Assembly: GCF_027922325.1 (NCBI RefSeq)
Contig: NZ_BSFL01000003.1
Location: forward strand, 186,001-250,000
Source: Methylopila turkensis
Lineage (GTDB): Bacteria > Pseudomonadota > Alphaproteobacteria > Rhizobiales > Methylopilaceae
DNA: 64,000 nt
Direction: 5' to 3'
In this document: in pieces, positions 8,008 through 16,480 of the stretch
How the letters are laid out: each line of letters opens with the position of its first letter
Position numbering within the stretch: position 1 is the first letter of the stretch
Made by a program: the position numbers and the translations under genes
Notes under the pieces: generated by a model
Database searches by the model: none
Seen by the model: only the letters and a program-made list of their open reading frames with translations
What the model was told of the DNA's origin: nothing

Positions 8008-8899
8008 CGGCGCGGGCCAGCCGGCGGGCGACGTCGCGCGCGAGCTCTGCGGCGATGTCGAGCCCGGTCGCGGCGTTGAGGCCCTTCCAGGCCGGCATGG
8101 AGTTGACCTCCAGCACCAGGAAGCGGCCGTCCTCGTCCTCGATCAGGTCGACGCCGGCGTAATCCGCGCCGACGGCCGCCGCCGCGCGCACGGCGAGCGC
8201 CGCCGCCTCGCCGTCGACGGGCGCCGGCTCGCCGGTCGCGCCCTGGAAGATGTTGGTGATCCAGCCCTTTTCGGCGTGCCGGATCATGGCGCCGACCGCG
8301 CGGTCGCGGATCGTGAACACGCGCCAGTCGTGGGCCCGGCCGCTCGCGCGCGAGCCGCGCGCCTCCACGAAGGCTTGCAGGTAGAAGACGCCGCCCACCG
8401 GCTCCGGCAGCGGCTCGCCGGGCCGGACCAGCGCGACGCCCTTGCCCTGCGCGCCGAACAGCGGCTTCAGCACCATCGGCGCGCCGTGGGCGTCGAGCGC
8501 GGCCTGCGCGTCGGCGCGGCGCTCGCGCACGATGGTGAGCGGCGTCGGCAGCCCGGCCTGCGCCAGCACGAAGGTGGTCATGGCCTTGTCGACGCAGACC
8601 TCGATCGCGCGGGCGTCGTTGACGACGGGCACGCCCATGGACCGCGCCGCGTGCAGCAGGCCGAGCCGGGAGGTGATCTGCTCGGTGTCGCCGGCCGGGA
8701 TCAGCCGCACGAATATGGCCTCGGGCAGGCCCTCGACGCCCGGGATGTGCAGGCCCGGCGCGCCGCTCGCAAGCGTGAACCCGCACTCCGTCATCGACCG
8801 GATCAACGGCCGCAGGCCTTCCCGCTCCAGCGCGCGGGCGAGCCCGTGGCTGTGCCAGTCAGCCTTTTCGGTGAAGATGACGACGGCGGGATCGGGCAT
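7997..8899 (-). CDS. RimK-family ATP-grasp glutamate ligase, MptN-like
   Basis: The 300-residue protein has the RimK/MptN layout: an N-terminal ligand domain, then PMVLKPLFGAQGKGVALV (ATP-binding lysine and loop). The metal-binding strand VDLIEDEDGRFLVLEVNSMPAWKG follows. Archaeal MptN adds glutamate to tetrahydrosarcinapterin precursors, so glutamylation of H4MPT or methylofuran is the likely role (inference). I prefer the ATG at 8899. A GTG at 8935 adds 12 residues but lies inside a perfect hairpin. It is in the mptG-mtdB-mch operon. Confidence 0.8.
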   Translation of the reverse strand: MPDPAVVIFTEKADWHSHGLARALEREGLRPLIRSMTECGFTLASGAPGLHIPGVEGLPEAIFVRLIPAGDTEQITSRLGLLHAARSMGVPVVNDARAIEVCVDKAMTTFVLAQAGLPTPLTIVRERRADAQAALDAHGAPMVLKPLFGAQGKGVALVRPGEPLPEPVGGVFYLQAFVEARGSRASGRAHDWRVFTIRDRAVGAMIRHAEKGWITNIFQGATGEPAPVDGEAAALAVRAAAAVGADYAGVDLIEDEDGRFLVLEVNSMPAWKGLNAATGLDIAAELARDVARRLARADAA

Positions 8900-8928
8900 G
8901 GCGGCGTGGTGCTGGGAGACGTCGGACG

Positions 8929-8960
8929 CCGTCACGCCCGGCGTTCGCCGGGCGTGACGG
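8929..8960. repeat. Perfect 14-bp stem with 4-base loop between mch and the RimK-like gene
   Basis: CCGTCACGCCCGGC and GCCGGGCGTGACGG flank a four-base loop. No T-run follows on the transcribed (minus) strand. It may be a processing or stability element inside the operon, or a dispersed palindrome; it spans an alternative GTG start of the next gene. Confidence 0.7.
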
Positions 8961-8969
8961 GAAAGCGGA

Positions 8970-9929
8970 TCAGCCGCGGAACGACTTCTCCACCAGCTCC
9001 GGCACGAAGGCGCCGGCGCTGAAGCTCTTGCCCGTGGAGAGCGCGGTCACCGTCACGACAGCCGGCGAGAACAGGCCGGCGTCGCAGGCGTAGAAGTCGA
9101 AATTGTAGCCCGCGAAGATCTCGCCGAACGGACGGCCGTGGTCGCGCGAGGTCGAGGAGGGCAGGCCGTTCGCGAGCTGCTCGGCCTCGTCCTCGGGGCC
9201 TTCCACATAGAGCGTGATCTCGCCGCCGTAGAGCACGGCGTCGTTGGTGCGGCCCATGCCGCCGAGGAAGTCGGCGGCCGGCGGCGCGACCGGCGCCACG
9301 CCGACGCCGTCGACGATGCGGTCCAGCGGGAAGTGGATGGCGTGCGCCTTGTGCAGCGCGACCTCGAGCACGCGGCCGACCACCTGCACCGAGCCCGCGA
9401 GGCTGGTGGTGGGGGTAAGGATCAGCGTGAGCTTGTCCTCCGCCACGCCGGTCTCCTTCGCGATGAAGGCGATCAGCGAGTCCGGCGGGCGTTTGTCGGT
9501 CTCCAGGACAAGCGCGGCGCTGCCGCCCGCGTCCTTGTAGCCGAGCTCGCCGAACAGCTCCTCCTTGGCCCACAGCGCGCGCGCCGGGCCGGAGCCGAGC
9601 GCGAAGAAGTCGCCTTCCGACAGGCTCCAGCCGGCGTACTGGCTGCCGAGGCAGGCGATGACTGGGTCGGCGGTGGTGATCTGGATCGCCGTCTGCCAGC
9701 GCGGGAAGCGGAGGTCGGGGACGAAGCGCGCGGTTCCGAGGCCGCCGAGGCAGATCTCGGTGATGCGGCGGCCGGCTTCCAGCCCGCCGCGCACGTTGAT
9801 GCCGGCGTCGACGATGGTCGCGCCGGTCGCGGTGCGCTCGATCCCAAGCCGCAGGATCTGCGCGTCGGCGATCAGGGACTCGACGAGAGGAGCCGAGAGC
9901 GCGCTCACGCTCGGGCGGGACTGGGTCAT
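8970..9929 (-). CDS. mch: Methenyltetrahydromethanopterin cyclohydrolase
   Basis: It interconverts methenyl-H4MPT and 5-formyl-H4MPT in the cytoplasm, the step between MtdB and the Fhc complex. The 319-residue length is that of bacterial and archaeal Mch. Recognisable stretches include NVRGGLEAGRRITEICLGGLG, PVIACLGSQYAGW, LGSGPARAL and IFAGYNFDFYACDAGLFSPA. The ATG start overlaps the upstream ATP-grasp stop codon by four bases, so the two are probably translationally coupled. The downstream RimK-like gene is separated by a perfect hairpin. Confidence 0.96.
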   Translation of the reverse strand: MTQSRPSVSALSAPLVESLIADAQILRLGIERTATGATIVDAGINVRGGLEAGRRITEICLGGLGTARFVPDLRFPRWQTAIQITTADPVIACLGSQYAGWSLSEGDFFALGSGPARALWAKEELFGELGYKDAGGSAALVLETDKRPPDSLIAFIAKETGVAEDKLTLILTPTTSLAGSVQVVGRVLEVALHKAHAIHFPLDRIVDGVGVAPVAPPAADFLGGMGRTNDAVLYGGEITLYVEGPEDEAEQLANGLPSSTSRDHGRPFGEIFAGYNFDFYACDAGLFSPAVVTVTALSTGKSFSAGAFVPELVEKSFRG

Positions 9930-11155
9930 GCGGGCACCGTGGGTTCGAGATCCTGGAATGCGGAATTTTGGAGTTTGGAATCTTGGAGTTCGGGATCGGC
10001 GGCCGCCTTGCGGCGGAGGGAGCGCAGCGCGGCGAGCAGGGCGAGGCGCCGGCGTTCGACGAGCGCCCGGGCGGCTTCGGGCGTCGCCGCCGCCGCGAGC
10101 GCGGTGCAGACCGGCGCGCCGCGCGGAATGAGGGCCTGCGAAGCGGGCCAGTCCGCCGTCCACGCCGGCCGGGACAGGCCGGCCGTCGTGGTCGCATGCG
10201 GCGCATAGACGACGGCGGCGGCGCGCGCGTCAACGGGACGAGGCGCCGCGTCCGGAAGCCGTCCGTCGCAGGCGTCGAGATGGGCGGCGAGCAGCGAGGG
10301 CTGCGGCGCATGGTCGAACAGGTCGAGCGTGGCGCCCGGCCGCGGGTTGATCTCGATCAGCGCGAAATCCGCCCCGTCCGCGCCGGTCGCGATCATGTCG
10401 GCGCTCGCGAGGCCGACAAGGCCGGAGGCCGCCACGAGCCGGTCGAGCATGGCCGCGACCGCCCGTTCGCGCTCGGCCGGAAGCGCGATCGGGCCGACGG
10501 CGCCGCCGTAGCGGAACGGGGCGGCGGGCGTCGGATCGGCCCACTGCGCGGAGAACGCGACGAGGCGCGCGCGGGCGCCGTCGGCGAGGAAAAGCGCCGA
10601 GAACGGCGATCCCGCCACACGGGCCTGCGCGTAGCGCTCCCGGACGGCGCGGCCGCCGACGCTACGGATGTGCGCGCCGCCCGATCCGCCGACGCGCTTC
10701 GAGAGCCAGCCTGGGGAGAGGTTGCTAAGGTCGCGGATGTCGGCGACCTCGGGATGCGCGACGTCGAGGCTCCGGAGCAGCGCGGCGAAGGCGAACGGGT
10801 CCTTGAGCCGGCGCACCGTCTCGGGCGCCGCGCCGCGGATGGGATGGCGGCGGCCGATCGCGACCATCAGCTCGGTCGCGTTCTCGAAGCCGGCGCCGAA
10901 CACCACCGGCAGGCCCGCCGGGGCATGGGCCTCAAGCGCGGCGAGCAGCGCGGCCGGATCGAGGCCGACCCCGCGCCGGCGGGGGCGGACGCGGACGGCG
11001 CCGGCCGCGTGCTCGCGCGTGTCGGCGTCCGCGAACAGGTCGAGCGCGAGCGCCGCGAGGCCGGCCCGCCGGGCGGAGCGCGCGAGCGCGCGCGTCGACA
11101 GCCCGATCAGGGCGACGTCGAACGGCTTACGCGGCGATCTTGCGGGCGAGCTCAT
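9926..11155 (-). CDS. ATP-grasp protein of the H4MPT island (orf17-like)
   Basis: The 409-residue protein has an N-terminal alpha/beta domain (VALIGLSTRALARSARRAG), an ATP-grasp core with WLSKRVGGSGGAHI, and the metal-binding strand FALIEINPRPGATLDLFD. This fits the uncharacterised ATP-grasp family conserved between mtdB and mch in methylotrophs. The substrate is unknown; amino-acid ligation onto H4MPT or methylofuran is possible. The ATG start overlaps the mtdB end by 29 bases, and its stop overlaps mch by four. The last 20 or so residues come from a 15-base repeat, an unusual and probably dispensable tail. Confidence 0.78.
   Translation of the reverse strand: MSSPARSPRKPFDVALIGLSTRALARSARRAGLAALALDLFADADTREHAAGAVRVRPRRRGVGLDPAALLAALEAHAPAGLPVVFGAGFENATELMVAIGRRHPIRGAAPETVRRLKDPFAFAALLRSLDVAHPEVADIRDLSNLSPGWLSKRVGGSGGAHIRSVGGRAVRERYAQARVAGSPFSALFLADGARARLVAFSAQWADPTPAAPFRYGGAVGPIALPAERERAVAAMLDRLVAASGLVGLASADMIATGADGADFALIEINPRPGATLDLFDHAPQPSLLAAHLDACDGRLPDAAPRPVDARAAAVVYAPHATTTAGLSRPAWTADWPASQALIPRGAPVCTALAAAATPEAARALVERRRLALLAALRSLRRKAAADPELQDSKLQNSAFQDLEPTVPA
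9949..9993. repeat. Degenerate 15-bp tandem repeat inside a coding 3' end
   Basis: Read on the minus strand, three successive 15-base units start CTCCAAGATTCC, CTCCAAAATTCC and TTCCAGGATCTC. They encode ELQDSKLQNSAFQDLE at the C-terminus of the ATP-grasp protein. The stretch is markedly more AT-rich than its surroundings. Confidence 0.7.
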
Positions 11156-12020
11156 AGGCCTCGAGGAAGCCGATCCTGAGCGCCGTGTCGGAGGCGCGGA
11201 TCCGCTTCAGGATCTGGTGCTGCACCTGATACTTCACCTGTCCGATCACGAGCGCGCCGACGCCGACGCCGTGGGGCAGGGGGACGCCGTCGTCATTGGC
11301 GCCGACGCCCGCGATGCCGGTCGGCGGCACGGCGTTGATGTCGGCCGCCACCAGCAGGCTCGTCGCGGCCTTCAGCACCTCGGTCGAGATCACCTCGACG
11401 CCGGCCGAGGCCGCGGTCAGGATCACCTCGGCGTCGGGCACGAGCGCCTTCTTCTCCTCGTCGTTGGTCGCGACGGCGCAGTTCAGGATGACGCCGAAGC
11501 GCTTCTTGAAGTCGATCGCCTTGACCTCGACGTCCTCGATCACGCGGTGGCTGACGATGGTGACCTCGGCGCCGGCCTGCGCCGCGATCACCGCGGCGAT
11601 GCCGCCGACGATGCCGGTCGCGCCGTAGACCTGCACCTTCGCGCCCTTCAGCCCTTCGGGCCGAGTGGCGGCGAGCTTCTTCTCCACCAGCGCGATCATG
11701 GCGGCGGCGGTGGTGAACGAGCCCGCGGGGTCGGCGAAGATCGAGATCTCGAACGGCGCGAACAGCGCGGCGCCCGCCGCCTTCATCTGGTCGAGCGCGA
11801 GGCTCGCGTCCTTGCCGCCGATGAACAGCACGGTGCGCTTGGCGGCGTCGGGCGAGCGCGAGAACATCGCGTCCTGCGTCAGCGGCGCGACGTCCTGCAG
11901 GCCCACCTCGACATTCGCGGAGATGATGTGGAAGCCGGCGTCCACGGCCATGTTCACGTCGAACGGGCTCGTATGCTTCAGCGGCGTGATCATGTGGAGG
12001 ATCGGTTCAGCGTCGGACAT
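11127..12020 (-). CDS. mtdB: NAD(P)-dependent methylene-H4MPT dehydrogenase
   Basis: It oxidises methylene-H4MPT to methenyl-H4MPT with NAD+ or NADP+ in the cytoplasm. The 297-residue protein has a Rossmann-like loop VQVYGATGIVGGIAAVIAAQAGA. It opens ILHMITPLKHTSPFDVNMAVDAG, which is typical of MtdA/MtdB. PPTGIAGVGANDDG is also characteristic. The island context (mch, fhc, mptG) makes MtdB more likely than the H4F-linked MtdA. The ATG lies inside the mptG 3' end with a 14-base overlap. Confidence 0.94.
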   Translation of the reverse strand: MSDAEPILHMITPLKHTSPFDVNMAVDAGFHIISANVEVGLQDVAPLTQDAMFSRSPDAAKRTVLFIGGKDASLALDQMKAAGAALFAPFEISIFADPAGSFTTAAAMIALVEKKLAATRPEGLKGAKVQVYGATGIVGGIAAVIAAQAGAEVTIVSHRVIEDVEVKAIDFKKRFGVILNCAVATNDEEKKALVPDAEVILTAASAGVEVISTEVLKAATSLLVAADINAVPPTGIAGVGANDDGVPLPHGVGVGALVIGQVKYQVQHQILKRIRASDTALRIGFLEAYELARKIAA

Positions 12021-13062
12021 TTGCGTCTCCGGTAAGTGCGAGCCCGTCCGGCGCGGCGGCGGAGCGGAGGGCGATGTCGGCGCCGCGGCTCGCGCCGCGG
12101 ACGATCTCGAAGGCGAGGTTCGGGCGATCGGCGAAGCGGCGGCGCATGGCGGCGGCGAGCTCGGCGGCTTCGTCGGCGTCGCCGAGGATGGCGAAGCCGG
12201 TCGGCCCCCAGGAGCTCTGTCCGACGCCGGGCACGCCCGTCTGTTCGATCGCGGCGAGCGCGTCGGCGACGTCGGGGCTCGTGAAGCGGCCGCCCTGCGC
12301 GCGGGCGAAATGGTCGCCGAGCAGGCGCTGCATCTCGCCGACCGCGTGGCCGAAGACATGCGCATCGCCCTCCGCCGCGGCCGGCAGCGCGCCGAGCGTG
12401 GCGAGCCGGCACAGCCGGTCGGCGAGGCTTTCGGGGAAGGGCGGCAGCGACGCCATCGCGGTCGTCTCGCGCGAGCCGCTGAGGCCGGCGAGGCCGCGGT
12501 CGTAGATCAGCAGGATGCGCCAGCCGGCGGGGATCGGGATGCGCGAGATGATCGGCGGCGGCGCGTCGAGCGCGCCCCGGCCGCCGTCGAGGATGACGCC
12601 GCCGCTCTCGAAGGCGCCGAGGCCGATCGACGAGCGCTGCCCGCGGCCGAGCGCCTCGGCGACCTGCCGGGGCGTCAGGTCGACGCCGCGCAGGCGCGCG
12701 AGCCCGACGCCGACGGCGAGGCCGAGCTGGGTGCCGGAGCCGAGGCCGGAATGGGCAGGCAGGGCCTCGCTCACGGTCACGGCGACTTGGTCGTCGAGCC
12801 CGAAGGCCTCCGCGACGACGCCAAGCGCCGCCTCGGCGCGATGCGCGTCGGGCCCCTTGGCCGAGCGCCGCTTCGCGGCTTCGAGCGTCACCACCGTCGC
12901 CGGCGAATCGAGCGAGACGCCGAGCCCGCCGAAGCGTCGCCCGAGCGCGCCGCCGAGGTCGAGGAAGCCCACATGCAGCCGGCCTGGCGCGCGCACGGTG
13001 ACCGCGTGCGGCGCCTCGGCGCCGGTGCGCGGCGGCTGGCTTTGGGGATCGTGTTCGGTCAT
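12007..13062 (-). CDS. mptG: Beta-ribofuranosylaminobenzene 5'-phosphate synthase (RFAP synthase)
   Basis: It condenses 4-hydroxy- or 4-aminobenzoate with phosphoribosyl pyrophosphate, releasing CO2 and pyrophosphate; this is the committed step to the arylamine half of H4MPT. The 351-residue protein is a GHMP-kinase relative, with VRAPGRLHVGFLDLGG near the start and the glycine-rich loop ALPAHSGLGSGTQLGLAVG. It is the orf4-type gene of methylotroph islands. I chose the ATG at 13062; an upstream ATG at 13101 would add 13 residues. It is the first gene of the minus-strand operon and diverges from the pterin dehydratase/fhc operon. Confidence 0.92.
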   Translation of the reverse strand: MTEHDPQSQPPRTGAEAPHAVTVRAPGRLHVGFLDLGGALGRRFGGLGVSLDSPATVVTLEAAKRRSAKGPDAHRAEAALGVVAEAFGLDDQVAVTVSEALPAHSGLGSGTQLGLAVGVGLARLRGVDLTPRQVAEALGRGQRSSIGLGAFESGGVILDGGRGALDAPPPIISRIPIPAGWRILLIYDRGLAGLSGSRETTAMASLPPFPESLADRLCRLATLGALPAAAEGDAHVFGHAVGEMQRLLGDHFARAQGGRFTSPDVADALAAIEQTGVPGVGQSSWGPTGFAILGDADEAAELAAAMRRRFADRPNLAFEIVRGASRGADIALRSAAAPDGLALTGDANVRR

Positions 13063-13216
13063 GGCGTTCCGCGCGCACCATAGGGGTCGGAAAAGCCGCA
13101 CGCCATCCTCGGGGAATGCGCCAAAAGCCTAGCCGGACGAAACGTCGCGCCGCGTTGCGCGGGGTCAGCCGCCCATGTAACGGTCCCGGTCAAATCAAAA
13201 CCCCGAGGAGCGCGCC
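13063..13216. promoter_or_regulatory. Divergent intergenic region between the mptG-mtdB-mch and fhc operons
   Basis: These 154 bases must hold the promoters of both main H4MPT operons. I see no clear -35/-10 pair or long palindrome, only an A-rich ATCAAAACCCCGAGGAG leader that gives the plus-strand ribosome binding site. Opposite transcription of the two pathway halves suggests shared control (inference). Confidence 0.45.
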
Positions 13217-13588
13217 GTGGCCGATCCGAAAGCGATCATCCCGGAAGACGAGGTGGTGACACGCCTCGCCGCCGAGCTGCCGAAATGGCGGCTCGAGGAC
13301 GGCTGGATACGCCGCACCTACAAGACCAACAGCTGGAAAGGCACGCTGATGGTGATCAACACCGTCGGTCATCTTGCCGAAGCGGCCTGGCACCATCCGG
13401 ACATCACCGCCTCCTACGCCTGGGTCGAGGTGCGGCTGATGTCGCACGACGCCAAGGGCATCACCGCCCGCGACTTCGAGCTCGCCTCGAAGATCGAGAG
13501 CGTGGTGCAGTGGCGGCCGTCCGAGGACGACGCGCTCGAAGGCACGCCCCAGTCCGACATGCGCTTCTCCTACGTGAAGTATGACTGA
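13217..13588 (+). CDS. Pterin-4a-carbinolamine dehydratase family protein
   Basis: The 123-residue protein shows WKGTLMVINTVGHLAEAAWHHPDITASYAWVEV, shortened here to its key HLAE...HHPD pattern, which carries the conserved active-site histidines of PCD/DcoH. Members dehydrate 4a-hydroxytetrahydropterins. No pterin-dependent hydroxylase is nearby. The gene overlaps fhcB by eight bases and is conserved in methylotroph C1 islands, so it probably acts in H4MPT synthesis or repair of oxidised pterin (inference). The start has CGAGGAG seven bases upstream; I read it as GTG at 13217. Confidence 0.85.
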   Translation: MADPKAIIPEDEVVTRLAAELPKWRLEDGWIRRTYKTNSWKGTLMVINTVGHLAEAAWHHPDITASYAWVEVRLMSHDAKGITARDFELASKIESVVQWRPSEDDALEGTPQSDMRFSYVKYD

Positions 13589-14825
13589 CGCCGCCCCGGC
13601 TGCGACGACGAGCCGGAACGTCGTCTGCCCGTTCTGCGGCCTCGGCTGCGACGACGTCGCGCTCGAGGTCGAGGGCGCCAAGGTCACGCCGGTGGGCGGC
13701 TCCTGCGGAAAGGGCGCCGCGCTGTTCGCCCGCTCCGGCGCGCCCGCTCCGGACCCGCGCGTCAACGGCCGCGAGGCGAGCCTCGACGAGGCGATCGCGG
13801 CGGCGGCCGAGCTGCTGGCCGAGGCGCGCTCGCCCGTCCACGCGGGCCTCGCGACCGACGTCGACGGCGTCCGCGCGGTGCTGAAGCTCGCGGCGCGGAT
13901 AGGCGGCAGCGTCGATCACCACGCCTCCGAAGGCCTCGTCCGGAACCTCGCGAGCTCGCAGCGCAAGGGCTGGATCGCGACCACCTTCGCCGAGGTGCGC
14001 AACCGCTGCGACGTGCTGGTGGTGGTCGGTCCCGACCCCGAGAAGGCGTTCCACCGCTTCTACGCCCGGGTCGCGCCGAAGACCGGCCGGTTCTTCGAAG
14101 GCCCGCGCCGCGTGATCTTCCTCGGCGGCGCGCCGGCCGAGGGCTCGCTGGCGCAGCTCGAAGGCTCGACGGTGGAGACCGTCGCCGTGCCGGAGGGCGG
14201 CCTCGTCGACGCGCTGTCCCGGCTCGCCGTGCTGGCCGCCGGCGGTGCGCCGCTGAAGGGCGAGCCGGACCTCGCCCCGCTCGCGGACACGCTGAAGGCC
14301 GCGAAATACGCGGTGCTGGCCTGGAGCGCCTCGTCGCTCGACGACGACGCCGACCTCGTGATCGAGCGCGCGGTCGCTGTGGTCGACGCGCTCAACGTCG
14401 AGGGCCGCGCCGCCTGCCTGCCGCTGTCGGGCAAGGACAACCTCACCGGCGCCTACCACGCCACGCTGTGGAACGTCGGCTTCCCGCTCCGGGTCGGCTT
14501 CCGCGGCGGCGTCGCCGACCACGACCAGCGCGCCTACGCCACCGAGACGGCGGTCAAGACCGCGGACGTGGTGGTCTGGACGCAGGCCTTCCGCCCCGAT
14601 GCGCCGCCGGAGAGCGAGGCGCGCCTGATCGCGCTCGCCCATCCCGACACCGAGTTCGAGCGGGAGCCGGACGTGTTCATCCCCGTGGGCCAGCCGGGCC
14701 TCGACCATGCGGGCCTCGCCTTCCGCGCGGATTCGGTCGTCGGCCTGCCGCTCGGGAAACACCGCGACGCCGGCCTGCCGAGCGTCGCCGACGTCCTCGC
14801 GCGCATTCTGGAGCGCCTTCCATGA
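13581..14825 (+). CDS. fhcB: Formyltransferase/hydrolase complex subunit B
   Basis: This 414-residue protein is homologous to the archaeal formylmethanofuran dehydrogenase subunit FmdB/FwdB. It opens with VVCPFCGLGCDD and continues with SVDHHASEGLVRNLASSQRKGW. The bacterial Fhc complex has no redox metal: formyl-methylofuran is hydrolysed instead of oxidised, and FhcB has lost the molybdopterin site, so its role is largely structural. It overlaps the PCD gene by eight bases and fhcA by four (ATGA). That fixes its place as second gene of the five-gene operon. Confidence 0.94.
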   Translation: MTDAAPAATTSRNVVCPFCGLGCDDVALEVEGAKVTPVGGSCGKGAALFARSGAPAPDPRVNGREASLDEAIAAAAELLAEARSPVHAGLATDVDGVRAVLKLAARIGGSVDHHASEGLVRNLASSQRKGWIATTFAEVRNRCDVLVVVGPDPEKAFHRFYARVAPKTGRFFEGPRRVIFLGGAPAEGSLAQLEGSTVETVAVPEGGLVDALSRLAVLAAGGAPLKGEPDLAPLADTLKAAKYAVLAWSASSLDDDADLVIERAVAVVDALNVEGRAACLPLSGKDNLTGAYHATLWNVGFPLRVGFRGGVADHDQRAYATETAVKTADVVVWTQAFRPDAPPESEARLIALAHPDTEFEREPDVFIPVGQPGLDHAGLAFRADSVVGLPLGKHRDAGLPSVADVLARILERLP

Positions 14826-16480
14826 GCGCGGTGCGCATCGCCAACGGCAAGGTCGTCGATCCCGCGAACGCCGAGACCGGCGTCGTCCGCGACGTCGTCA
14901 TCCGTGACGGCCGGGTGGTCGACGCCGCGGCGTCCGAGGGCGTGAGCGAGACGATCGACGCAAAGGGCGGCGTCGTCATGGCCGGCGCGATCGACATTCA
15001 CAGCCACATCGCCGGCGGCAAGTCGAACCTCGCCCGCCTGCTGATGGTCGAGGAACAGCGCGCGATCCGCGAGCCGGAAGGTCCGTTCTGCGGCTGCGGC
15101 GGCGGCCTCGGCACCATGACCGCGCACGCCATCGGCTGCCGTTACGTCGAGATGGGCTACACCGCCGTGTTCGAGCCGGCGGTGGTGGCCGCGAACGCGC
15201 GTCACATGCACGCCGAGATGAAGGACATTCCGTTCCTCGACACCGGCGGCTATCTGGTGCTCGGCAACGACGACTTCCTGCTCGACCTGATCGCGAGCGG
15301 GGCGGGGCAGTCGGCGGTCAACGACTACGTCGCCTGGATGCTGGCGGCGACGAAGACCTTCGCCATCAAGATCGTCAATCCGGGCGGCATCAACGCGTTC
15401 AAGTTCAACGCGCGCAAGCTCGACCTCGACGAGAAGAACCCGCATTACGAGCTGACGCCGCGCAAGATCCTGACGACGCTGATCGACGCCGTCACCCAGC
15501 TCGGCTTGTCGCATCCGATCCACCTGCACGGTTGCAACCTCGGCGTCCCCGGCAATGAGGACACCACGCTCGCGACCATCGCGGCGGCGGAGGGGCGGCC
15601 GCTGCACCTGACGCATGTGCAGTTCCACAGCTACGGGACCGAGGGCGACCGCAGGTTCTCCTCCGGCGCGGCCAAGATCGCCGAGGCGGTCAACAAGAAC
15701 CCCAACATCACGGTCGACGTCGGCCAGGTGATGTTCGGGCAGACGGTCACCGCCTCCGCCGACTTCATGTCCCAGTACCGCAACCGCGGCATCGCCAGTC
15801 CGAAGCGCTGGATCGGCATGGACATGGAGATGGACGCGGCCTGCGGCGTGGTGCCGTTCGCCTACAAGGACAAGTCCTTCGTCAACGCGCTGCAGTGGGC
15901 GATCGGGCTGGAGCTGTTCCTCCTGATCGAGGACCCGTGGCGCGTGTTCCTGACTACGGACCACCCGAACGGCGCGCCCTTCACCACCTATCCGCACCTG
16001 ATCCGGCTGCTGATGGACAAGGCGTTCCGCGATGAGCAGTTCGCGAAGCTGCCGAAGGCGGTGCGCAAGCACTCGATCGTCGGCGAGCTCGCCCGTGAGT
16101 ACACGCTCGAGGAGATGGCGATCGTGACCCGCGCGGCGCCGGCCAAGATCCTCGGCTTCAAGGACCGCGGCCACCTCGGCGCCGGCGCGGTCGGCGACGC
16201 GGTGATCTACGCCGAGGCGAGCGACTACGAGGCGATGTTCGCGACCCCCGCCTATGTGCTGAAGAACGGCGAGGTGATCGTGAAGGACGGCGAGATCGTG
16301 GGCCTCGCCTACGGCCAGACCCACCAGGTGGCGCCGGACTACGACAAGGGCATCGAGACGAAGCTCGACCGCTGGTTCGACGAGGCGGTCGGCTACAAGG
16401 CCTCGACCTTCAAGCTGTCCGACTCCGAGATCCGCGACGGGCAGGGCGCCGTGGCGCACGCGACGATGAGGGCGTCATGA
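14822..16480 (+). CDS. fhcA: Formyltransferase/hydrolase complex subunit A (formyl-methylofuran hydrolase)
   Basis: FhcA is the amidohydrolase that releases formate from formyl-methylofuran, the last step of the H4MPT oxidation branch. The 552-residue protein starts MSAVRIANGKVVDP and has the amidohydrolase zinc motif AIDIHSHIAGG, with H60 and H62. Later stretches HLHGCNLGVPGNEDTT and LTTDHPNGAPFTTYPHL carry further metal and active-site residues. The start ATG overlaps the fhcB stop and its end overlaps fhcD, both by four bases. The order PCD-fhcB-fhcA-fhcD-fhcC places the catalytic subunits together. Confidence 0.96.
   Translation: MSAVRIANGKVVDPANAETGVVRDVVIRDGRVVDAAASEGVSETIDAKGGVVMAGAIDIHSHIAGGKSNLARLLMVEEQRAIREPEGPFCGCGGGLGTMTAHAIGCRYVEMGYTAVFEPAVVAANARHMHAEMKDIPFLDTGGYLVLGNDDFLLDLIASGAGQSAVNDYVAWMLAATKTFAIKIVNPGGINAFKFNARKLDLDEKNPHYELTPRKILTTLIDAVTQLGLSHPIHLHGCNLGVPGNEDTTLATIAAAEGRPLHLTHVQFHSYGTEGDRRFSSGAAKIAEAVNKNPNITVDVGQVMFGQTVTASADFMSQYRNRGIASPKRWIGMDMEMDAACGVVPFAYKDKSFVNALQWAIGLELFLLIEDPWRVFLTTDHPNGAPFTTYPHLIRLLMDKAFRDEQFAKLPKAVRKHSIVGELAREYTLEEMAIVTRAAPAKILGFKDRGHLGAGAVGDAVIYAEASDYEAMFATPAYVLKNGEVIVKDGEIVGLAYGQTHQVAPDYDKGIETKLDRWFDEAVGYKASTFKLSDSEIRDGQGAVAHATMRAS

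Noticed and set aside
8900..8935. Longer N-terminus (GTG at 8935) for the RimK-like protein
   Set aside because: It would place the start codon inside a perfect 14-bp hairpin and adds 12 residues (VTASDVSQHHAA) that do not look like the family N-terminus.
14534..16459. Very long minus-strand frame opposite fhcB and fhcA
   Set aside because: It is a frame shadow caused by high GC content; the plus strand encodes well-recognised Fhc subunits and the antisense product has no domain.
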